The notes under the pieces: model-generated | Databases searched by the model: none | What the model was told of the DNA's origin: nothing | Seen by the model: the letters and a program-made list of their open reading frames with translations, nothing else | From: Leptothrix sp. (in: b-proteobacteria) | GTDB taxonomy: Bacteria; Pseudomonadota; Gammaproteobacteria; Burkholderiales; Burkholderiaceae_C | Direction of reading: 5' to 3' | DNA length: 64,000 nt | Assembly (NCBI GenBank): GCA_013822685.1 | Contig: PNKV01000016.1 | Span: forward strand, 62,001-126,000 | In this document: positions 58,174 to 64,000 of the stretch, one piece after another | How the letters are laid out: the number at the start of each line of letters is the position of its first letter | How positions within the stretch are numbered: the first letter of the stretch is position 1 | Program-made: the position numbers and the translations under genes

Positions 58174-58551
58174 ATGAGCATCGACTGGGAAAAATGGATC
58201 ATCGGCGCGGTCGTGGCGGGGCTGGCGTTCCTGATGTGGCGCGGCTACCAGGACCGCAGGGCCAGCCCGCAATGGCCGACCGCCACGGGCTTGATCATTG
58301 ATTCGCGGGTGGTGGCGCAAAACGAAACGAACGACGGCGCCAGCTTCACGCGCGAATGGCGGATCGATGTCAACTACACCTACAGCGTCAACGGGCAAAC
58401 GTACAAGAACAACCGCATCCGCGCCATGCTGCCCCGCTTCAGCACCGAGGCCGAAGCCCTGGCCATCCAGCAACAATTCCCGGCAGGCGCCCAGGTTCCG
58501 GTGTTTTACGACCCGGCCAAGCCGCAGTCCAGCGTGCTGATTTCGGGCTAG
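58174..58551 (+). CDS. DUF3592-like membrane protein
   Basis: 125 residues. One N-terminal membrane segment (WIIGAVVAGLAFLMW) followed by a beta-rich periplasmic domain: ATGLIIDSRV, VNYTYSVNGQTYKNNRI and VFYDPAKPQSSVL, the latter two typical of DUF3592. Function unknown. Stop is 6 bp from the stop of convergent tamB. Confidence 0.85.
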   Translation: MSIDWEKWIIGAVVAGLAFLMWRGYQDRRASPQWPTATGLIIDSRVVAQNETNDGASFTREWRIDVNYTYSVNGQTYKNNRIRAMLPRFSTEAEALAIQQQFPAGAQVPVFYDPAKPQSSVLISG

Positions 58552-58557
58552 GCCGCG

Positions 58558-61500
58558 TCAGTCAAACCGCCACGACCAGATCAGGTCCAGCGCATTGTCA
58601 TGCCCGGCTTGCGCCCGCAAGGTGAAGCGCTGCGCCAGGCGGTAGATGAGCTGCCAGTTGCCCGCCGTCTCGTTCAGGCTGCGCTCATAGCCCAGGTACC
58701 ACTTGCGCGAGATCTGCTTGCCCACGTTGACCACGGTTTCACGCGCATCGCCGTTCTCGGTCTGGCGCACGGACAACTCGTCCAGGCCGATCGCGCCCAG
58801 CACCGAATCCTTGGGCGATCCGCCCTCACCTGCCAGCAAGGCCGATGCGGCGGTTTGCAGCAAGCCAATGTCGGCGCCTCCCAAGCCCGCCGGACCACGC
58901 CCGAGGATCAGCCACGAGAGCTTCTCGGTCTCGGACATGGTCGGGTCGGAATACAAGCGCACGCGAGGGTCTTGGGCCGTGCCAGTGATAGTGACGCCCA
59001 CCTTCACATCAGACGCTGCCGCCGTGGGTGACTCGGCCCGCATGGCCTGGATGTCCAGCCGAGGGTTGTCGATGGGCCCGGTGAAGGCGATGGAGCCTCG
59101 TTCGATCACCAGGTTTTGGGCGTACGCCACGTAAGAGCCCGACTCGGTCCGGACCGTGCCATGCACCGCCATCCGGCCGTTGGGCGTGGTCAGGTTCAGC
59201 TTGCCCACCAGCACCGCGTTCAAGCCCCGGCCCTTGAGCCGCAGCTTGGAGCCCAGGTCCACCTCAATGTTCGCCTGAACCTTGCGTTTGGGCGACACGG
59301 TGCCCGCATCCGCGGTCTGCTCGCCATTGGCCGGCACATCGCCGGGCCGGTTGATGACGTTGACGTCGTCACCAATCGTCGGGGCATCGGCCCTGCTGAT
59401 GTCGATCAACCCCTCATCGACCAAGAAGCGGCCATCGGCCTTGATGTCTTCCGCGCCCAGGAGCAACTTGCCCTGCCCACTGACCAGCAAGCGGCGGTCC
59501 ACCCGCTGGAGCAAGGCAAAGCGCTCAAGCGACAGGTTGAGCCGGGCTTCGGGCTGGGCCCCCAGCAGGGCATCGCCGTCCAGGCTGATGGTGCCGCCTT
59601 GCTCACCGCCTTTGGCCTTGAATTGGGTCAAGCGGGCATGGTCACCATCCAGGCTCAACTGCAAGACGCCATCGGACAAATTGACGCCCATCAAGGCCTG
59701 GCTGGCCCCCAGGTTCTGGCCATTCACTTGGCCCTTGTACAAGGGTGCGCCCAAGGTGCCAGACAGCACGGCATTGGCTTGCACCTGCCCGGCCAGACGC
59801 CACCCAGGCGGTGCCCACACGCCCCATGGGCGCAGGTTGCCAATCTTCACATCCAGCGTGCCCGACAGGCTGTCCTGGGCCGAGGGCAGGCTGTCTCGCG
59901 ACTGGGTGCGCACGGTTTGCTGCCCGTTCACCAGGCCCACCACGCGGCCGTCAAACTGCTCGGACAAGGTCCAGACACCTTCGCGGGCCTTGAGTTCCAG
60001 GCGTGCTTGCTTGATGCCCAGTGTTTGAACCAGGTTGCCCTCAATCGCGGTCTCGGCCAGGCTCAGGTCGCCGTCACGCCGGGCCAGGTAGCCATCGACC
60101 TGCCAGGGCTGCTCGGGGCTGTGCTGCATGCGCAACTGGCCCACCACGGTCAGGTCCCCACCCCAGCCAGCCTGCGGCTGCCAGCGCGCCAGCACCTCGG
60201 CCAGCTTGATGGGTTCCAGGTCGATCATGACCTTGGTCTGCCCGCCGGCCACGCCGGCTTGCCGTGGCTCACGCCAGGTCAACTCCTGGATCTTGAGGCC
60301 CGCGCCCATCAACGTGACCAAGGTGGGGCTGACCGCCAGGCGGCCTTCGTCCTTGGTCGAAGCCCAATGCACGTCCACCGATTCAGCAGACAACAAGGCC
60401 CTTGGCGCAGGCTCGATGGTGACCACGCTCAGCTTCTGCAACTGGCCTTTCCATCCTTCGAACGATCCCAGCACGCCGCCGGCCACAGACAGGTCCAGGT
60501 GCACCCTTGGCACGGGCTCGGGTTGGTTCGATTTTTCCTGCCGCACGGGCAAGTGGACGTCGCCCTGGGCCACCAGGTGGTGCGACTGGGCGCTGCCATC
60601 CAGCGCGGCGGTGAACTGCTCCAGGGTGGTCCCGCCCGCCCTGGCCTGGCGAACGGTCACGCGCCCTTCGGATTGCGCCGACATCTGGCCGGTGTTGACC
60701 CGCCAGCGGCCTTCTGCCTGCTCCAGCGAATACAGCGTTCCGCCCGCATCCTTGGCCTGCAGGCCGCTCATGTCCAAATGCCCCTGGGTGGACATGGCGG
60801 GCCAGACGCCTTCGGCGGAAAGCTCACCGTGCGCCTTGCCTTGCAGATCGCGCCAACCCCACCATTGGGCCAAGGGCTGCAAGGCCTGGAGCGCAGGCGC
60901 CTGAAGTTGGAGCTGCCCCCGCACAGGGCGCGTGTCCGCCCACTGAACGCCGTCTTGTGCGGATCGGATCACCGGCACCGTCCCCGTCAAACCGAGCTGG
61001 TTGCCCGCCACGTTGAGGTCAACCTTGAAGCCCATGTCGGGCTGGCCCGCGGGCGCTTTCCAGCTCAACAACCCATTCAAGGGGATGCTCGCCAACTGGC
61101 TGGGATCCAGGCGGCCCGTCATCTCGCCCTGCGCCAGGGCATCGGCCTCGAATTGAATGCGGCCCTGCAGCCGGTTGGTGCCTGTGGCCTTGTCGGGCCA
61201 CGGCATCCACAGCTGCGGGTCGAAGTTGGACAAATCGAGCACGCCCTTGGCCCGCCACGGGGCTTGGTCGGTCTGGCTGGCCTGGGCGGTCAGCTTGGCC
61301 AGCGCCGCACCAGAGCTCAGGCTCAGGCTCTTGATGTCGATGAGGTCTGGCGACCAGTGACCGGCCAGGTTCACGGCCACGGGATGGGTGGGCGTGCCCG
61401 GCCCCTTGTTGTACTGCCCCTTCAAATCAGCCAACACGGCCCAGCGCTCCCAGGCCTTGCCTTCGGAGGCGGCAGACTGAACATTCACGCGGCCTTGCAG

Positions 61501-62772
61501 CTGCAGCGGGGGCGAACGGCCATCCAAAGCTTGGGGCTCCAGGCCCAGGATGTCCGCCTGCAAATTCGTTTTCTGGGGCGTGAGCAAGTCCCAGGTGCCA
61601 TTGAACTGCACGGTGCCCGGCGCTTGCTTGCCCGTCCTGGGCAAGGTCAGCGTCAAGGCCCCATGGCCGGATTGGCCCAGGCTGCCCAATTGCCCGGCCG
61701 ACGCGCCCGTGGCGGCGACGGGCAAGGCTGCTTGGCCAACCAAGCTCAGCAGAGGCAAGGCCCGGGCGTCCCAGGGGCCTGGTTTGGCATTGGTCAGCGC
61801 GATGTCCACCGCCAGGTCGGGCACCCGGCGTTGGGCGCTCTGCGGCGTGGGCTGCACCGACACCTTGCCCGACAAGGCGGTGTCAGGCAGTGCCGGCCAC
61901 AGCATCGACAGGTTCAGGCCGTGGGCCTGCAAATCCAAGCTGGGCAAAGGCCAGGCGGCAAAAGGGGCCACCTCGCCCGACATGCTCAAGCTTTGCGCCG
62001 CTTCGGTGCCCTGGCCCAGCTGCACTTGCCCATTGGCCACTAGCTTTTGCAAAGGCCCCTTCAAGCGCAGTTGCGCAGCCCCGATGTCAATGCCGCCGGC
62101 GCCCGCGGGTGGATGATCGGCGCCCAGGCTCAGGTCCAGGTTCAGGGCCTTGCGGGTGCCCAAGGCCGCTTGGCCTTTCAAACGCCAGCCATGCACCGCC
62201 AGGTTGTTCAGCACCACCTGGTGCTCGTGCCCAGCGCCGACCGACTCTTGCAGGTTGATGCGGGCGTTCAGGTCCAACAGGGCTTGAGGTTCCAGCAGAT
62301 TGCTGCGAAACGCCCCCACGCTGACGGCTTTCAAACGGACCGACACGGGCAGGTCAAAATCAGTGGGCGCAGGGCTGGGCGTCTTGGACGCGGGCGCGCC
62401 AACCCAATGCAAATTGACACTGCGCGCCTGCAAGGCCTCAATCGTCACCCCCACCTGCCCAGACACCGAGCGATCGCGCCGAAAGCTCACGCCTTGCCAA
62501 TGGGGCTCCACCAGCACCAGGCTTGATCCCCGGGGCAGACTGATCTCCACCCGTTGGGCGCTGAAATCCTGCAGAAAGCCGCCCTTGGGCTCGGTCACCT
62601 TCACGCCCGGCAGCACGGACAGCAGGCGGGCGGTGGCAACCTCCTGGTGCAAGGCCCACCACAGGCCGCCCAGGCCCAGTGCGATCAAGACCAGCAAAAC
62701 CATCACCTGCCAAAGCGGGCGCACCCAGACAGACAGCCAGGTGCGGGTAGGCAAGGCGGCGGGCTGATTCAC
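58558..62772 (-). CDS. tamB: Translocation and assembly module protein TamB
   Basis: 1404 residues. Inner-membrane-anchored periplasmic bridge working with TamA in outer-membrane biogenesis, lipid or protein transport. N-terminal anchor VMVLLVLIALGLGGLWWAL, a very long beta-rich body of repetitive strands, and the C-terminal DUF490/TamB region (about the last 350 residues) ending LDLIWSWRFD. A GTG start at 62772 overlaps the tamA stop (GTGA); the frame is open 31 residues further upstream but inside tamA. Confidence 0.94.
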   Translation of the reverse strand: MNQPAALPTRTWLSVWVRPLWQVMVLLVLIALGLGGLWWALHQEVATARLLSVLPGVKVTEPKGGFLQDFSAQRVEISLPRGSSLVLVEPHWQGVSFRRDRSVSGQVGVTIEALQARSVNLHWVGAPASKTPSPAPTDFDLPVSVRLKAVSVGAFRSNLLEPQALLDLNARINLQESVGAGHEHQVVLNNLAVHGWRLKGQAALGTRKALNLDLSLGADHPPAGAGGIDIGAAQLRLKGPLQKLVANGQVQLGQGTEAAQSLSMSGEVAPFAAWPLPSLDLQAHGLNLSMLWPALPDTALSGKVSVQPTPQSAQRRVPDLAVDIALTNAKPGPWDARALPLLSLVGQAALPVAATGASAGQLGSLGQSGHGALTLTLPRTGKQAPGTVQFNGTWDLLTPQKTNLQADILGLEPQALDGRSPPLQLQGRVNVQSAASEGKAWERWAVLADLKGQYNKGPGTPTHPVAVNLAGHWSPDLIDIKSLSLSSGAALAKLTAQASQTDQAPWRAKGVLDLSNFDPQLWMPWPDKATGTNRLQGRIQFEADALAQGEMTGRLDPSQLASIPLNGLLSWKAPAGQPDMGFKVDLNVAGNQLGLTGTVPVIRSAQDGVQWADTRPVRGQLQLQAPALQALQPLAQWWGWRDLQGKAHGELSAEGVWPAMSTQGHLDMSGLQAKDAGGTLYSLEQAEGRWRVNTGQMSAQSEGRVTVRQARAGGTTLEQFTAALDGSAQSHHLVAQGDVHLPVRQEKSNQPEPVPRVHLDLSVAGGVLGSFEGWKGQLQKLSVVTIEPAPRALLSAESVDVHWASTKDEGRLAVSPTLVTLMGAGLKIQELTWREPRQAGVAGGQTKVMIDLEPIKLAEVLARWQPQAGWGGDLTVVGQLRMQHSPEQPWQVDGYLARRDGDLSLAETAIEGNLVQTLGIKQARLELKAREGVWTLSEQFDGRVVGLVNGQQTVRTQSRDSLPSAQDSLSGTLDVKIGNLRPWGVWAPPGWRLAGQVQANAVLSGTLGAPLYKGQVNGQNLGASQALMGVNLSDGVLQLSLDGDHARLTQFKAKGGEQGGTISLDGDALLGAQPEARLNLSLERFALLQRVDRRLLVSGQGKLLLGAEDIKADGRFLVDEGLIDISRADAPTIGDDVNVINRPGDVPANGEQTADAGTVSPKRKVQANIEVDLGSKLRLKGRGLNAVLVGKLNLTTPNGRMAVHGTVRTESGSYVAYAQNLVIERGSIAFTGPIDNPRLDIQAMRAESPTAAASDVKVGVTITGTAQDPRVRLYSDPTMSETEKLSWLILGRGPAGLGGADIGLLQTAASALLAGEGGSPKDSVLGAIGLDELSVRQTENGDARETVVNVGKQISRKWYLGYERSLNETAGNWQLIYRLAQRFTLRAQAGHDNALDLIWSWRFD

Positions 62773-64000
62773 AGCGTGATCCCCACGCTGAAGTGAACAC
62801 GGAAGCTGCGGGTCTGTTCGCCATAGGCCAGGTCGAACTTCAAAGGCCCGACGGGGCTGCGCCACCGGATGCCCGCGCCATAACCGCGCTGCAATTTGAT
62901 GTCGGCAAACTGGTCGGCCACGCCGCCAGCGTCAAAGAACACTGCGCCCAGAATGCTGGGGTATTTTTTCAGGAAGGGGTGCGCCAACTCGCCGCTGAAG
63001 GTGGTCATGGCACGGCCCCCCACCAGGGCGCCATCGCGGGTCACCCCGATGGAGCGGTAGCCATAGCCGCGCACGGATTCGTCTCCGCCCGCGCGGAACA
63101 GCAAGGGATCGGGGATGCTGACCGATTCACTCGACAGCACGCGCCCGCCTTCAACCCGGGTGGTGGCATCCCAGCCCCAGGGCAGAGGCTTGTACCAGGT
63201 CAGGCGCCCATACAGGCGGCTGAACACGCCTGAGCTGTCACGCGTGGCAAAACTTTGGCCCACGCCCACCGAGGTCAAAGCCGTGATGCCGGTGGTCGGC
63301 AAGGTCTGGCTGTCGACATCACGCCAGGCGTATTGCAAGGTGCCGCTGATGGCCGATGCATCCGACACCTGCTCTCCGGCTTTCGATTTGACGCGGGCGC
63401 TTTGGTACTCCACATAGCGGGTCATCTCCAGCCGGTCGCCTTCGCGCAACTGGCCGAAGCGCAAGCGCTCGCTGGTGGTTACCGCGTCAGACGTGTCGGT
63501 CTCTTTGGCCAATTGCCCCGACACCAGCCAGCGCTTGCGACCGGGCTGGGGGTGCGAGATCAGATCCACCTGCAAATTGGAATCGATCTTGGCCAGCTGC
63601 AATTTGGTCTTGGCTTGCCAGTCCTGGTTGAAGACGTGGCGGTGCAAGTGCTCGACCGAGATGCGGGGACCCGTGTCGCTGCTCACACCCACGCCCACCG
63701 TGGCCTGCTGCAGGGGCAGCTCATGAACCTGCACCGTCACGGGCGCGCCGTCGGCCCGTGCAGGGTCAGGCTCCATGTTGATGAAGACACTGTCGAACAG
63801 GTTGAGCTTTTGCACGCGCTCCTGGAAATCCAGCAAGGCTTGCTCGCGGTAGGCCTCGCCTTTGGCAAACGGCGACAAATTGAGGATCGCCGAGGCCGGC
63901 TGCACCTTCAGCCCTTCGATGTGGGTGTCACCAAAATGAAAAAGCGGTCCGCTGTCGGCCACCACGAACAAGGCGGCCGTTCTGGTGGAGGCATCAACGG
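62769..64000 (-). CDS. tamA: TamA outer-membrane protein, 5' end beyond window
   Basis: 410 residues visible, reading open to the window edge (VDASTRTAAL...); the in-frame TTG at 63971 is internal. Includes a POTRA domain (PLFHFGDTHIEGLK, RVQKLNLFDSVFINME), then the 16-strand barrel of the BamA/TamA superfamily, with RGYGYRSIG and AFLKKYPSILG-like segments, and GGVADQF before the last strands; ends RVHFSVGITL. Missing is the N-terminal part with at least one POTRA domain. Couples to tamB. Confidence 0.93.
   Translation of the reverse strand, partial: VDASTRTAALFVVADSGPLFHFGDTHIEGLKVQPASAILNLSPFAKGEAYREQALLDFQERVQKLNLFDSVFINMEPDPARADGAPVTVQVHELPLQQATVGVGVSSDTGPRISVEHLHRHVFNQDWQAKTKLQLAKIDSNLQVDLISHPQPGRKRWLVSGQLAKETDTSDAVTTSERLRFGQLREGDRLEMTRYVEYQSARVKSKAGEQVSDASAISGTLQYAWRDVDSQTLPTTGITALTSVGVGQSFATRDSSGVFSRLYGRLTWYKPLPWGWDATTRVEGGRVLSSESVSIPDPLLFRAGGDESVRGYGYRSIGVTRDGALVGGRAMTTFSGELAHPFLKKYPSILGAVFFDAGGVADQFADIKLQRGYGAGIRWRSPVGPLKFDLAYGEQTRSFRVHFSVGITL

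Noticed and set aside
59116..62043. 975-residue open frame on the plus strand opposite tamB
   Set aside because: Long antisense frames arise from the high GC and the coding bias of tamB; the translation is His/Gln/Gly-rich with no domain, and tamB is certain.
62773..62865. Longer tamB start (31 extra residues)
   Set aside because: It would lie inside tamA, while the GTG at 62772 overlaps the tamA stop in the usual coupled manner.

Overview
The window is about 62-64% GC by eye and reads as an ordinary chromosome segment of a beta-proteobacterium, order Burkholderiales, most probably Comamonadaceae-like. Pointers are the rpsF-priB-rpsR-rplI order, the rimP-nusA-infB-rbfA-truB-typA block, ppsA divergent from its regulator ppsR, and a CheR-CheD-CheB chemosensory cluster. 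The genus cannot be fixed from the sequence alone. No tRNA, rRNA, insertion sequence, prophage or CRISPR array was seen. Genes are closely packed and many start codons overlap the preceding stop (ATGA, TGATG or GTGA).

Layout. 1-2574: 3' part of gcvP. 2575-4357: two tandem secreted alpha/beta hydrolases resembling the PETase/cutinase family, with a 9-bp-arm inverted repeat just upstream. 4478-8684: a spermidine-synthase-like gene coupled to ppsR, then divergent ppsA. 8702-10413: a near-consensus promoter lying inside a perfect 13-bp inverted repeat, then rpsF-priB-rpsR-rplI and an intrinsic terminator. 10413-13374: dusA, an orphan C39-like papain-fold protein, and a 3-hydroxyisobutyryl-CoA hydrolase-type crotonase. 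13393-22097 (minus strand): the translation operon rimP-nusA-infB-rbfA-truB-typA with a candidate promoter and terminator. 22177-24684: fabI and an FAD-dependent dehydrogenase.

24674-37812 (minus strand) is one 13-kb run of nine tightly spaced genes: an LD-carboxypeptidase with a His-rich N-terminus, a complete peptide ABC importer (lipoprotein SBP, two permeases, double ATPase), and a second YejABEF-type importer. A transglutaminase-like gene lies 55 nt upstream on the same strand. The arrangement suggests uptake and trimming of peptidoglycan peptides. 38835-42803 holds a small conserved-looking protein, a 3-methyladenine DNA glycosylase, a membrane-anchored protein of unknown function, and a divergent metallophosphoesterase/nucleotidyltransferase pair.

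42868-53717 is a complete chemosensory operon behind a FliA-like promoter: MCP-like protein, CheY-like regulator, STAS protein, CheA, MCP, CheW, MCP, CheR, CheD, CheB. CheA carries two repeats resembling MshEN-type c-di-GMP-binding motifs, and both full MCPs end in an F-S-x-F tail that may be a CheR/CheB tether. 53782-64000: fumC, a DUF808 membrane protein, a small lipoprotein, a DEDDh exonuclease with a YfbR-type HD nucleotidase, a DUF3592 protein, and tamB with the 3' part of tamA.

The items most worth following up are the tandem PETase-like hydrolases, the CheA with MshEN-like repeats in its STAS-containing operon, and the LD-carboxypeptidase/double peptide importer operon. All functional calls are by motif recognition; no searches were run.
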